Under the pieces are notes generated by a model that made no database searches, was not told where the DNA came from, and saw only the letters and a program-made list of their open reading frames with translations. A DNA stretch of 64,000 nt, from assembly GCA_035299425.1 (NCBI GenBank), contig DATGWP010000160.1:1-64000 (forward strand), written 5' to 3'. The stretch is from Bog-950 sp035299425 (GTDB lineage Bacteria; Bacteroidota; Bacteroidia; Chitinophagales; LD1). The position numbers and the translations under genes are program-made. This document shows, piece by piece, positions 17,954 to 27,599 of this stretch (position 1 is its first letter; each line of letters begins with the position of its first letter).

Positions 17954-18280
17954 CTAAGGATACACCCTTATCTTTTCACTGGTGCCGCTTGATTTTCGCC
18001 CATTGGTAACCAGCAGGTAGATAGTATGCTCTCCGGGTGTAGCAAAGTGCAGGGTTATACGGGGAGTGAAATACACCGAGTCATCGTTAATTTGCCAGTT
18101 GTACTGGCTTGCCTGGCTGCTGCAATAACCATTAATTACTACCGGCTCATTTACATGAATAGAATCGCCATTACCCTCTACCTGAAAACAGGCAAAAGGA
18201 TTGCTGCCCCCGCACCCTGTAAAACACAGTGCCAGAACACCCATCACACAAAAACAAAGCACCAGTTTTTTCAGCATCAT
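17954..18280 (-). CDS. Small lipoprotein with a PKD-like domain
   Basis: 108 aa. The signal peptide ends in a lipobox-like LCFTGC, so Cys (about residue 23) is likely lipidated. The mature part, about 85 residues, looks like one PKD/Ig-like sandwich (YNWQINDDSVYFTPRITLHF, GEHTIYLLVTNG). The ATG at 18280 overlaps the tyrS stop in TAATG, so it is probably translationally coupled to tyrS; a second ATG follows at once. Function unknown. Confidence 0.65.
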   Translation of the reverse strand: MMLKKLVLCFCVMGVLALCFTGCGGSNPFACFQVEGNGDSIHVNEPVVINGYCSSQASQYNWQINDDSVYFTPRITLHFATPGEHTIYLLVTNGRKSSGTSEKIRVYP

Positions 18281-19557
18281 TAATTAACCACTATCAGGTA
18301 ATAATTCTTCTTTCCTTTCTGAACTAACAGATACTTTCCGTAGAGCAGGTCATCGGCTGTCAGCCTTTTATCCATGCTCCACTTTTGCTTATTAATGCTT
18401 ACACCATTACCTTGTATAGCTTTGCGCGCCTCTCCCTTACTTGGGTAAATACCAGTTTCAGCACCCAGCAGAGAAACAGTATCCACCTCTGCCGCAAACA
18501 GGCTTTTGCTTACAGTAAAAATATCTTTCTCATCTATCAAATCTTCAATTTCAGCTTCACTCAGCTGCTTAAAATCTTCAAACGATGAGCCAAAAAGTAT
18601 AGCCGTTGTATCCTGTGCGCGTTTCAAATCCTCTCCAGAATGCACTCTGGCCGTTACCTCTTCCGCCAATGCTTTTTGCAACCCTCTCAAATGCGGCGCT
18701 TCGGCATGTTGCTTTTCCAACGCTTCAATTTCTTCTCTGTTTTTCAACGAGAATATGCGTAGCAAATTAGGCGCATCAGCATCCGTAGCATTTAGCCAAA
18801 ACTGGTAAAACTTAAATGGCGATGTCTTTTTAGCATCCAGCCAGATATTACCGCCTTCGCTTTTGCCAAATTTAGTTCCGTCAGCTTTTTTTATCAATTG
18901 GGTAGTTACGGCAAAAGCCTCGCCCGCATCTTTTCTGCGTATCAGCTCAGTGCCGGTAACTATATTGCCCCACTGGTCGCTACCGCCCAATTGCAGTTTT
19001 ACATTTTTGTTCTTCCATAGCCAGTAAAAATCATAGCCCTGTATCAGCTGGTACGTAAACTCGGTAAAACTCATACCCGACTCTGCCTCTATTCTGTTTT
19101 TAACCGAATCTTTGGCCAGCATATAGTTAATGGTAATATACTTACCCGCATCGCGTATAAAGTCGAGAAACGAAATCTCTTTAAACCAATCGTAGTTGTT
19201 TACTATTTCGGCCGAGTTAGCGCCGCAGTTAAAATCAAGGAACTTCTCCAGCTGCTTTTTCTGACAATCCAGGTTGTACTGTATCTCCTCTACCGATAGC
19301 AACGACCTTTCAGCCGTTTTGCCCGATGGGTCGCCTACCCTACCTGTGGCACCACCAATTAAGGCCATTGGTTTGTGCCCTGCCCGCTGAAAATGCATCA
19401 GCGTCATTACCTGCACCATGTTGCCTATGCCCAGCGAATCTGCCGTAGGGTCAAAACCAATATACCCGGTCACCATCTCTTTATTCAATAGGTCCTCAGT
19501 TCCCGGCATTATATCGTGCAGCATGTTCCGCCACCTTAACTCGTCTACAAATCCCAT
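18280..19557 (-). CDS. tyrS: Tyrosine-tRNA ligase
   Basis: 425 aa from the ATG at 19557 (MGFVDELRWR); an earlier in-frame start at 19596 adds 13 non-conserved residues. It attaches tyrosine to tRNA-Tyr. Present are the Tyr-binding region GYIGFDPTADS, the QLIQGYDFYWLW and LGGSDQWGNI segments, the KMSKS-type loop KFGKSEGG and a C-terminal S4 domain (SKGEARKAIQGNGVSI). The class I HIGH motif, usually HIGH or HIGN after TADSL, reads GIGN here, so the first His is Gly. Everything else is intact, so it is probably functional. Confidence 0.95.
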   Translation of the reverse strand: MGFVDELRWRNMLHDIMPGTEDLLNKEMVTGYIGFDPTADSLGIGNMVQVMTLMHFQRAGHKPMALIGGATGRVGDPSGKTAERSLLSVEEIQYNLDCQKKQLEKFLDFNCGANSAEIVNNYDWFKEISFLDFIRDAGKYITINYMLAKDSVKNRIEAESGMSFTEFTYQLIQGYDFYWLWKNKNVKLQLGGSDQWGNIVTGTELIRRKDAGEAFAVTTQLIKKADGTKFGKSEGGNIWLDAKKTSPFKFYQFWLNATDADAPNLLRIFSLKNREEIEALEKQHAEAPHLRGLQKALAEEVTARVHSGEDLKRAQDTTAILFGSSFEDFKQLSEAEIEDLIDEKDIFTVSKSLFAAEVDTVSLLGAETGIYPSKGEARKAIQGNGVSINKQKWSMDKRLTADDLLYGKYLLVQKGKKNYYLIVVN

Positions 19558-19692
19558 TTTACTTTTTGTTTCTGTTTTGATTACTAATTTGCACAAACCT
19601 ACTGATTATACCCTTAAATACAATTAAATAGGCCACTAGTAGGGCAGTTTTCTTAGGTAATTAAACAATTTCTGCGCAAAATAGATTGAACG

Positions 19693-20349
19693 ATGCACTT
19701 TCTGGCCCATTACTTTACCGAGTTACCCCAAAATGACCCTTTGTTTGTTGTGGGCCTTGCCATACCTGATTTGGCTCCCCGCTTCACCAAAGCATACAAC
19801 TCAAACATTGTTAAACACATGCCTTCCACAAGTCACGCTTTGAAACAGATTCATTTGGGAATCGTTCAACACTTTGGAGCCGATAAGAGATTTCATAATG
19901 CCGCCCCGTTTTTGAAGGAGGTCACACTTGCTATACAATCCTTTGTAGATGCGGGTTTGAGCCGGGAGAGGTTACGATTATCTGTTATAGCCCATATAGC
20001 GGTAGAGATGTTAATTGACAGACAGATTATGCTGGAAAATGAAGGGGTTTGTGATGATTATTACGCCTTAGTTGACCGTGCCGACGAGGAATTTATAGGT
20101 CAATATTTTGACCTATTTTCATTGCAGGTTGAAAAGCAGATTTTTTTGCGTAATTTTCAGTTTTACAAGCAAAAGCGTTTCCTGCTCTTGTTTACGGAAC
20201 TTGAGAGTATTGTAGAGGGATTGAACAAAATTTATGGGTCGGTTACCAAAATAGAGTTTACAGCTGATGAAAAGCGTAGGTTTTTAATTGGTTTACACAA
20301 TATAGACAGTAGATTGCGTTATAGCTGGCAGGAAATTTTGAACCTTTAA
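19693..20349 (+). CDS. ACP phosphodiesterase-like (DUF479/HD-related) protein
   Basis: 218 aa, cytosolic. The start MHFLAHYFTE, the VGLAIPDLAPRF loop, HFGADKRFHN and the IAHIAVEMLIDRQI helix follow the His/Asp pattern of the AcpH/DUF479 family, whose HD-like metal site removes 4'-phosphopantetheine from acyl carrier protein. The match is by pattern only and some spacings differ, so the reaction is a guess. It lies 3 nt before the porV2-like gene, suggesting one transcript with the porV2-porU2 pair. Confidence 0.5.
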   Translation: MHFLAHYFTELPQNDPLFVVGLAIPDLAPRFTKAYNSNIVKHMPSTSHALKQIHLGIVQHFGADKRFHNAAPFLKEVTLAIQSFVDAGLSRERLRLSVIAHIAVEMLIDRQIMLENEGVCDDYYALVDRADEEFIGQYFDLFSLQVEKQIFLRNFQFYKQKRFLLLFTELESIVEGLNKIYGSVTKIEFTADEKRRFLIGLHNIDSRLRYSWQEILNL

Positions 20350-20352
20350 TTT

Positions 20353-21465
20353 ATGATGAAAAAAAGCGGACTTGTTATCCTTGTTTTACTTTGTTGTTCA
20401 GGTGCATTTGCCCAGGTAGTGCGTAAATACAGCAATGAATTTTTGAACATTGGTGTAGGTGCCCGCGGGCTGGCCATGAGCAATGCCCAGGTAGCCACAA
20501 CTGGCGATGCTTATTCTAACTACTATAACCCGGCAGGGTTGGTGCATATACCCAACACCTTTCAGATAGGTATAATGCACAGCGAGTATTTTGCCGGTAT
20601 AGCCAAATACGATTATGTATCGCTGGCAGTACCCGTTAAGGCGCAAAAAAGCGTTATAGGCTTTTCTTTCTTCCGCTTTGGGGTAGATGATATTCCCAAC
20701 ACCCTTTTCCTGGTGCAGCCAGATGGTAGTGTAGATTACAGCAAGATTACCTCTTTCAGCGCTGCCGATTATGCCTTTATGTTTCACTACGCACAGGCGC
20801 TGCCTGTTAAAGGCCTTAGCCTGGGTGGTAGTGCCAAAGTTATTTATCGCCACATAGGTAAGTTTGCCAAGGCTTACGGTTTTGGTATCGACCTTGGTTT
20901 GCAATACCGCCTTAAGCAATGGCGCTTTGGTTTAATGGCCCGCGATATCACCAGCACCTTCGATGCCTGGAATATCAATTTCAGCGAAGCCGAAAAACAA
21001 GCCCTGCTGCAAGCAAATAATGCCCTGCCGCAAAACAGCCTTGAAATTACCACGCCCACTATACAGTTAGGTGTAGCCTACGATGCCAACATCAAAAACA
21101 AATTCTTTATTACACCAGAGGTAAACTTCTCGCTTACTACCGATGGTAAGCGCAACGTATTAATAGCCGCCAAGCCTATAAGCATTGATATGAACGCCGG
21201 CCTTGAGCTTAAATACGTGCCTGCCAAAGATATTGATGTGTGTATACGTGCCGGTGTAGGCAACCTGCAGCGCTCTACCGATGAGCTTGGAAAAAAACGC
21301 TTTACTGTAGCGCCCAACATTGGCGCCGGCGTACATGTAAAAATCATTTCACTGGATTACGCGCTTACCAACCTTACTACCATTAAGGATAAGGATGGCG
21401 GTGCAGGTTTGTATTCGCACGTAATATCGTTACGGTTAGACATAAATAAAAAACAGAAGGATTAG
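20353..21465 (+). CDS. PorV/PorQ-family outer-membrane protein, PorV2-like
   Basis: 370 aa with signal peptide (MMKKSGLVILVLLCCSGAFAQ). The N-terminal EFLNIGVGARGLAMSNAQVA and AYSNYYNPAGL motifs define the PorV/PorQ barrel family of T9SS. The rest is a 14-strand-type barrel with amphipathic strands up to LRLDINKK. PorV shuttles cargo with C-terminal sorting domains to the sortase PorU. Here the next gene is a PorU-like C25 peptidase, the arrangement known in this phylum as PorV2-PorU2. It is distinct from the main PorV gene, which is usually elsewhere. Two ATGs (20353 and 20356) are possible starts. Confidence 0.8.
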   Translation: MMKKSGLVILVLLCCSGAFAQVVRKYSNEFLNIGVGARGLAMSNAQVATTGDAYSNYYNPAGLVHIPNTFQIGIMHSEYFAGIAKYDYVSLAVPVKAQKSVIGFSFFRFGVDDIPNTLFLVQPDGSVDYSKITSFSAADYAFMFHYAQALPVKGLSLGGSAKVIYRHIGKFAKAYGFGIDLGLQYRLKQWRFGLMARDITSTFDAWNINFSEAEKQALLQANNALPQNSLEITTPTIQLGVAYDANIKNKFFITPEVNFSLTTDGKRNVLIAAKPISIDMNAGLELKYVPAKDIDVCIRAGVGNLQRSTDELGKKRFTVAPNIGAGVHVKIISLDYALTNLTTIKDKDGGAGLYSHVISLRLDINKKQKD

Positions 21466-21519
21466 TATATCAAGCAAGGTGCAGGAAGGATGCATCATTT
21501 GGAACCCAAAAGTAATTGC

Positions 21520-24500
21520 ATGAAAAAAATTTTACTCTTCTTCTTTTTACTAGCCGGTATAGCTGGTGTGCAAGCGCAGCCTACGTATGGTAATGAATGG
21601 GTAGACGCCACGCGACCGCATTACAAATTTACCAGCAGATTTACTGCTATACACCGGATTAGTTATAACGCCCTTTTAGCTCATATACCTAACTTGCAAT
21701 TAATCAGTAAGAATTCTTTCGTGCTTTTTCGCAACGGCAAGGCTCTTCCAATTTACATCTCCGGTACAGGTACCACAATGACATCCAACGACTATATTGA
21801 GTTTTATGGCATAGGTAATACGGGAGATATAGACTCACTTTTTTATCGCACTGCCGATGATCAGATAAACCCCGATATAAGCCTGTTTACAGATGAAGCA
21901 GTATATTTTCTTACAACCAATAACTTGCCTAATAACCCACGGCTGACATTTGCATCGAACAATCTGACCAATCACCCTCCTAAAGATGAATACTATATGC
22001 ACCGGGAGAAGGTTACTTACAATACAGCAAACCGCATGTATTACCCCGGTAAGTATTACTCGGTAGGGCAAACAGAAACCTACAAACCCATTTATGATAT
22101 AGGAGAAGGCTACACCGACAAGTTTTTCTTTGGGGTTCCGCTTTCCGTAACACTTAGCGATATTTATACACAAGGGCCTAATGCTATTTTCCGTACTAAT
22201 TACACTAACAATTCGTACGAACAGCACAATGTTCGCATACGGCTAAACAATAACCAGGTATACCCTGCCAGCGGCACCCAAGATGCTTACGGGTTTAAAC
22301 TTAACCGGGTAGAAGTACCGGTATCCACCTCCGTTTTAGTAAACGGAACCAATACTTTTGAGTATAACGATATTGGCCCTGCAACCAGTTCTCACAAAAA
22401 TGTGATAGGCTCAGTATCTCTTGAGTATCCCCGACAATTTACTTTTAATACCAATGGAATTTCTATTGAGCTGGATAGTTCGTCATCCAATAAATACATT
22501 GAAATAAATGCTTTCGACAATAGTTCGCAGCTTTTGTTGTATGATGTAACCAATGGCAGGATTTACCGCGCAAATGAAGCAGCCGGCGTATATCCTGCTA
22601 AATTTAACCTGGAACCTTCTGCGCTTAAGCGACAAGTAGTAATACGTGCTGACAATGTAGGCGCGGTGCGTGCCGTAACTGCCAGCGACATTACACCTGT
22701 AAACTTTACCGATTTTACCAATACCAATAACCAGGGTGAATATTACATTGTTACCCACAGTTCGTTACTGGCAGATGATGGTACCGGCAACTATTGGGTA
22801 GAAGAATACCGTAAATACCGCGACAGGCAGGAAAATCCCGCAACCGGCAAATTCACGCAGGCCCGAATTGTGGATATAGAACAGTTGTATGACCAGTTTG
22901 GGTATGGCATTCGTAAGTCACCCCTTGGCTTGCGTAACTTTATAAACTATATGGCCAAAAGCACGGCTATATCCCTCAAAACAAAGTACATTTTCCTGAT
23001 AGGTAAAGGGCGTGAAGCGCCTTCCTATCGCGACACTTTGTTTAACCCAACAGGCAGCGATGCATATGCCAAATGCCTTATTCCCACTTTTGGTTATCCG
23101 GGGTCGGATAACTTGTTGGCAGCGAGCCGCGAAAGCGATATACCCTGCGTAGCTATAGGGCGCCTGGCAGCCACCAATGTGGCACAGGTACGCGATTACC
23201 TGGCTAAGATTAAGCTGTATGAAGAGCAACAAAATTCATACGTTTGTGCCCAGCCCATAGCGCCTAAAGACTGGCAGAAAAATGTGTTGCACTTTAGCGG
23301 GGGGACAACGCCCTCGGAGCAATTCATCTTTAAATATTATGTAGATAATTACCGGAAAATAGTAGAGGATTCTCTTTGGGGATGTACAGTTACCTCTTTT
23401 TCTAAAACAAGTAACAATCCTATTGATGTAAGCTTATCGCAGGTAATAAAGGATAAGATAAATGCCGGTGCAAGCTGGATAACCTTCTTTGGACACTCGG
23501 CTACCGGCGCCTTCGATTTTAGCATAGACGAACCTGAAAACTATAACAACTCCCCTAAATTCCCTATAATATTATCCAATGGTTGTTTTTCCGGATTTAT
23601 TCACGATGCCGGCGAGGGCTATAGCGAGCGATTTGTATTGGGCCCAGATAGAGGCGCCATAGCATTTATGGCTACTTCCAGCTTATCGGTGTCAAGCGGA
23701 TTAAATAATTTTTCGGACCGCTTGTATAAAAACATCAGTGTAAATACTTATAACCAACCATTGGGCGATGGAGTTAAGAAAACGCTTTCCGATTTATTTT
23801 CGCAACAAAACCCGGCCATAGATGACTACACCGCGGAGATTGCCTACGAAATGACCTTGCACGGCGACCCTGGTTTGAAACCGAACCAATATCCTAAGCC
23901 GGATTTTGCTATTGAGCCATCTTCGGTGTTTACCACGCCTGTTACTGTGGACGCAGCATCCGATTCATTTGATATAAATGTTGTGGTAACCAATCTTGGC
24001 AAATCGTTCATACGTACTATTGATGCAGCGATTGATACGGCAACCAGAGATACTATTTCTGTATCTTTAAAAAGGACCATTTTTGATGCCGGCAATAATC
24101 CGGTTTACTACTACTACAGCAAAAAAATGCTTGCCCCATTTTATAAAGACACTATAAAGTTTACTTTGCCTGTAACTATCTCTACACTTGGCTATGGGCA
24201 AAACCTGTTTGAACCCATGGTAGATGCGGGGTTTGCTGTAGTTGAAATGGCGGAGTGTAACAACACCCTTACAGCCCCCTTTACTACGTACATACAAAGC
24301 GATGATGTAATTCCCATCTATCCTTACGAATTTGCCATAGTGCCTGAAAAGGGGGTTACTTTAAAAGCATCAACAGTTAATCCATTTGCACCTTTGCGCG
24401 CGTACCGCATACAAATTGACACCAGCGAACTATTTAACAGCCCTAAAAAGAGAGAAACAGTAGTTACTCAGGTGGGCGGTGTAGTGCGCTGGACTACCGA

Positions 24501-26727
24501 TGCTGCTTATTACGAGAAAGATAGTACTGTTTATTATTGGCGGATACAGCGAGATACAGCAAACGCCGGTTGGCACTACAGTTCTTTTATATACCTGCAG
24601 GGTGAATACCCCGGCTGGAACCAGTCGCACCAGTATCAATACTTAAAGGATAGTTATCAGAATATGCGGTTAGATTCTACCGACCGTATATTCAAATTTC
24701 CATCGAATAGTAATAATATACATGTACGCACAGGTGTGGCCAATGCGGCTCATCCCAATGGCAATGTAGATTACAGTACCCTGGGCTGGGATTACAATAA
24801 CTACAACGAATACAGATACCGCATGGGTGGTTGTGGTTATCTAAGCGGTGGCCTTACATTTGCAGTAATAGATCCCGTAACCGGTTTGCCATGGATAAGC
24901 CATAATTATAACCCCGATAATTATGGCGACCATATGGAGAATGTACATTGCGCAGGCAAAGGTGACCAACCGGGTTTCGATTTTCCAACCACTGGCACCA
25001 ACGGATTAACCGGAAAATCATGGTCTACCGAAATTGATGAATTTATTGATACCATACCGGCCGGACACTATGTGCTTGTATACTCGGTAAATTTCCCGGC
25101 ATACACCAGTTGGGATGCCACACTTGTAACAGCCTTAGGTAAAATTGGTTTTGTAGCACAACCATTTACCAGCGGTGCGGTAGACGGGCATCTTGTGTAC
25201 TTTACACAAAAGGGCAATCCTAACTACAATAGCTTTCTAAGTACCAGCAATGGTGCATTTTCTATCATTGACACCTCCTTTAACTTTGCAGGAAGTTGGT
25301 TCCAGGGAAATTTCACCTCTCCAAAAATTGGCCCCGCTGTAGAATGGCGCAGCGTACATTGGGAGCGGCAGGCACTAAACGGTGTAAACACCGATCAGGA
25401 TTCGCTGGATATAATTGGTGTAAAAGCCGATGGCGAAGATACTTTGCTGTTAACCACGGGTACTGCTAATAATCTATTCTACAATGGCGGGCCTACTATT
25501 GATCCGGTGTTATTCCCTTATTTAAAATTGCGCCTGCGTACGGTAGATGCCACCTTGTACACCCCTACCCAACTTTACTACTGGAGGGTGCTTTACAAAA
25601 AGCCACCAGAGGCAGCTATTAACCCCGCCGCAGTAGCTACGCTTAACTATACCCCTAACGTAATACAAGGGTCCAATTTCCACTTAGAAATTCCTCTGGA
25701 GAATGTTACGGAAGTACCTATGGATAGCATGCTTACTAAGTATGTAATACGCGATGCTTTACTCAATAATATAAACTTTAACATCCGGTATGATTCGCTA
25801 CCCGGCCTGCAAACCATGATGCTGGTGCTGGACCAGCCGGTAACAGCTAATAATTATTTGGGGCTTAACCGGGTAATTATAGAGGCAAACCCTGATAATG
25901 ACCAAATAGAGCAATACCACTTTAACAACATTGCTGAACTTAATTTTAATGTAACGGGTGATAAGATTAATCCGCTGCTTGACGTTACTTTTGATAACCA
26001 GCATATACTCAATGGTGATATTATTTCGGCCAAGCCAACTATTTTAATAACCCTGAAGGATGAAAACAAATACCTGGCCCTCAATAATTCGGACCTGATA
26101 GATGTATACATTAAATATCCGGGAGCGGCAGAGCCAACTAAAATGATATATGATGATGTTATCATGAAATTTTACCCGGCTGATTCTAACACCCTGGCTG
26201 TAAGCAACAAAGCACAGGTAGAACTTAAACCTATATTTACCACAGATGGAACGTATGAGTTGCTTGTAAAAAACCGCGACCGCAGCGGCAATAACAGCGC
26301 TACTACCGATGCACGTTTTCAGGGCACACCGGCTACTTTCTTCGATTATAAAATATCGTTTGAGGTAATTACCAAGGCCATGGTTACCAATGTGCTTAAC
26401 TACCCTAACCCATTCACTACTTCTACCAAATTTGTGTTTACCATTACCGGCAGCGAGGTTCCCGATGTTTTCAAAATCCAGATAATGAATATAAAAGGCA
26501 CGGTGGTTAAAGAAGTATTTAAAGAAGAGTTAGGCCCGCTGCATATAGGCAGAAACATTACTGAATATGCCTGGGATGGCCGCGACCAATACGGCGATTT
26601 ACTAGCCAATGGTATCTATTTCTATCATGTAGCTACAAGGCTGGAAGATAAAGAAATGGAAAAAATGAGCATGAGCTACGATAAATACTTCAAGAAAGGT
26701 TTTGGCAAAATGGCTATTATCAGATAA
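21520..26727 (+). CDS. PorU2-like C25-family T9SS sortase/peptidase
   Basis: 1735 aa from the ATG at 21520, which begins a clean signal peptide (MKKILLFFFLLAGIAGVQAQ); an upstream in-frame ATG at 21490 is less likely. The C25 (gingipain-like) catalytic pair appears as the His in WITFFGHSATG (about residue 659) and the Cys in ILSNGCFSG (about residue 689). After it come long Ig/beta-sandwich regions and, at the end, a FlgD-like sorting-type segment (LNYPNPFTTSTKFVF). This matches PorU-type sortases, which cleave the C-terminal signal of cargo and attach it to the surface. Last gene of the porV2-porU2 unit; terminator follows. The first gene of the window carries a sorting domain that such a sortase could act on. 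Confidence 0.8.
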   Translation: MKKILLFFFLLAGIAGVQAQPTYGNEWVDATRPHYKFTSRFTAIHRISYNALLAHIPNLQLISKNSFVLFRNGKALPIYISGTGTTMTSNDYIEFYGIGNTGDIDSLFYRTADDQINPDISLFTDEAVYFLTTNNLPNNPRLTFASNNLTNHPPKDEYYMHREKVTYNTANRMYYPGKYYSVGQTETYKPIYDIGEGYTDKFFFGVPLSVTLSDIYTQGPNAIFRTNYTNNSYEQHNVRIRLNNNQVYPASGTQDAYGFKLNRVEVPVSTSVLVNGTNTFEYNDIGPATSSHKNVIGSVSLEYPRQFTFNTNGISIELDSSSSNKYIEINAFDNSSQLLLYDVTNGRIYRANEAAGVYPAKFNLEPSALKRQVVIRADNVGAVRAVTASDITPVNFTDFTNTNNQGEYYIVTHSSLLADDGTGNYWVEEYRKYRDRQENPATGKFTQARIVDIEQLYDQFGYGIRKSPLGLRNFINYMAKSTAISLKTKYIFLIGKGREAPSYRDTLFNPTGSDAYAKCLIPTFGYPGSDNLLAASRESDIPCVAIGRLAATNVAQVRDYLAKIKLYEEQQNSYVCAQPIAPKDWQKNVLHFSGGTTPSEQFIFKYYVDNYRKIVEDSLWGCTVTSFSKTSNNPIDVSLSQVIKDKINAGASWITFFGHSATGAFDFSIDEPENYNNSPKFPIILSNGCFSGFIHDAGEGYSERFVLGPDRGAIAFMATSSLSVSSGLNNFSDRLYKNISVNTYNQPLGDGVKKTLSDLFSQQNPAIDDYTAEIAYEMTLHGDPGLKPNQYPKPDFAIEPSSVFTTPVTVDAASDSFDINVVVTNLGKSFIRTIDAAIDTATRDTISVSLKRTIFDAGNNPVYYYYSKKMLAPFYKDTIKFTLPVTISTLGYGQNLFEPMVDAGFAVVEMAECNNTLTAPFTTYIQSDDVIPIYPYEFAIVPEKGVTLKASTVNPFAPLRAYRIQIDTSELFNSPKKRETVVTQVGGVVRWTTDAAYYEKDSTVYYWRIQRDTANAGWHYSSFIYLQGEYPGWNQSHQYQYLKDSYQNMRLDSTDRIFKFPSNSNNIHVRTGVANAAHPNGNVDYSTLGWDYNNYNEYRYRMGGCGYLSGGLTFAVIDPVTGLPWISHNYNPDNYGDHMENVHCAGKGDQPGFDFPTTGTNGLTGKSWSTEIDEFIDTIPAGHYVLVYSVNFPAYTSWDATLVTALGKIGFVAQPFTSGAVDGHLVYFTQKGNPNYNSFLSTSNGAFSIIDTSFNFAGSWFQGNFTSPKIGPAVEWRSVHWERQALNGVNTDQDSLDIIGVKADGEDTLLLTTGTANNLFYNGGPTIDPVLFPYLKLRLRTVDATLYTPTQLYYWRVLYKKPPEAAINPAAVATLNYTPNVIQGSNFHLEIPLENVTEVPMDSMLTKYVIRDALLNNINFNIRYDSLPGLQTMMLVLDQPVTANNYLGLNRVIIEANPDNDQIEQYHFNNIAELNFNVTGDKINPLLDVTFDNQHILNGDIISAKPTILITLKDENKYLALNNSDLIDVYIKYPGAAEPTKMIYDDVIMKFYPADSNTLAVSNKAQVELKPIFTTDGTYELLVKNRDRSGNNSATTDARFQGTPATFFDYKISFEVITKAMVTNVLNYPNPFTTSTKFVFTITGSEVPDVFKIQIMNIKGTVVKEVFKEELGPLHIGRNITEYAWDGRDQYGDLLANGIYFYHVATRLEDKEMEKMSMSYDKYFKKGFGKMAIIR

Positions 26728-26752
26728 AGCAATTTCAGCTAAAGCCTACTAA

Positions 26753-26791
26753 ACAAAGCTCCTGAGTATCAACTCCGAGCTTTGTTTTTTT
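26753..26791 (+). terminator. Terminator of the porV2-porU2 unit
   Basis: ACAAAGCTC and GAGCTTTGT form a perfect 9-bp stem with a 15-nt loop and a run of six T. Confidence 0.85.
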
Positions 26792-26928
26792 AGTCCAGCC
26801 AAAGTTAGGCCGAAAAAAGTCAGGTGTGGCGGCCCTTACTCACAGTGATTTTTCATAGGAGTCTGCAACATCACTACCACTCGACCCGTTATTTACTTTT
26901 TAATATACGATAAGAGGCTATGCCCATA

Positions 26929-26965
26929 CAAAAAAGCCACTACTTGAGCAAGTAGTGGCTTTTGA
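26929..26965 (-). terminator. Terminator of the infA-rplQ operon
   Basis: AAAAGCCACTACTTG and CAAGTAGTGGCTTTT form a perfect 15-bp stem around AG. On the minus strand it ends in a run of six T. Confidence 0.9.
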
Positions 26966-27001
26966 TGTGTATTAAATCCTTTTACAAGGATGTTTAGTAG
27001 C

Positions 27002-27547
27002 TTATTCTTCTGTAGCTGTATCGTCAGCAGCTTTCTTTTTCTTGGCAGCGGCTTTTTTCTTAGCTGGTGCTTTAGTAGCGCCTTCTTCGCCGGTTGCATC
27101 AGTTGCGGCAGCTTTCTTGGCAGAAGAACGACGTGTCTTCTTCTTAGGCTCAGCAGCTACAGCTGTGTTCTTATTCTGCGTGTAAATTTCATTGAAGTCT
27201 ACAAGTTCAATCATCGCCATTTCGGCAGCATCACCTGCACGGAAACCGGTTTTGATAACACGGGTATAACCACCCGGGCGGCTACCTACCTTAGGGCCTA
27301 TTACATTGAAAAGCTCTGTTACAGCCACTTTATCTTCCAGCGAGCTAAACACGATACGACGGTTGTGCGTAGTGTTGTCCTTGCTTTTAGAAATCATTGG
27401 CTCAATATAGCCTCTCAGCGCCTTGGCTTTAGCCAGAGTAGTGAAAATGCGCTTGTGTGTGATTAGGGCCACACCTAAGTTCATCATTAATGCATGACGG
27501 TGCGCTGTTTTTCTTCCCAGGTTATTTACTTTATCTCCGTGTCTCAT
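27002..27547 (-). CDS. rplQ: 50S ribosomal protein L17
   Basis: 181 aa. The L17 fold takes the first ~120 residues (MRHGDKVNNLGRKTAHRHAL, THKRIFTTLAKAKALRGYIEP, PGGYTRVIKTGFRAGDAAEMAMIEL). Bacterial L17 is normally about 115-130 aa; the remaining ~60 residues are a Lys/Ala/Glu-rich low-complexity tail (KKKTRRSSAKKAAA and later AKKKAAAKKKK). It lies at the end of the alpha operon after rpoA, as usual. The tail is common in Bacteroidota and is probably disordered. Confidence 0.97.
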   Translation of the reverse strand: MRHGDKVNNLGRKTAHRHALMMNLGVALITHKRIFTTLAKAKALRGYIEPMISKSKDNTTHNRRIVFSSLEDKVAVTELFNVIGPKVGSRPGGYTRVIKTGFRAGDAAEMAMIELVDFNEIYTQNKNTAVAAEPKKKTRRSSAKKAAATDATGEEGATKAPAKKKAAAKKKKAADDTATEE

Positions 27548-27599
27548 GACTTTCTTTTTATTCTAATTTTACTAATTACTATTTATTAATACCTGCAGC

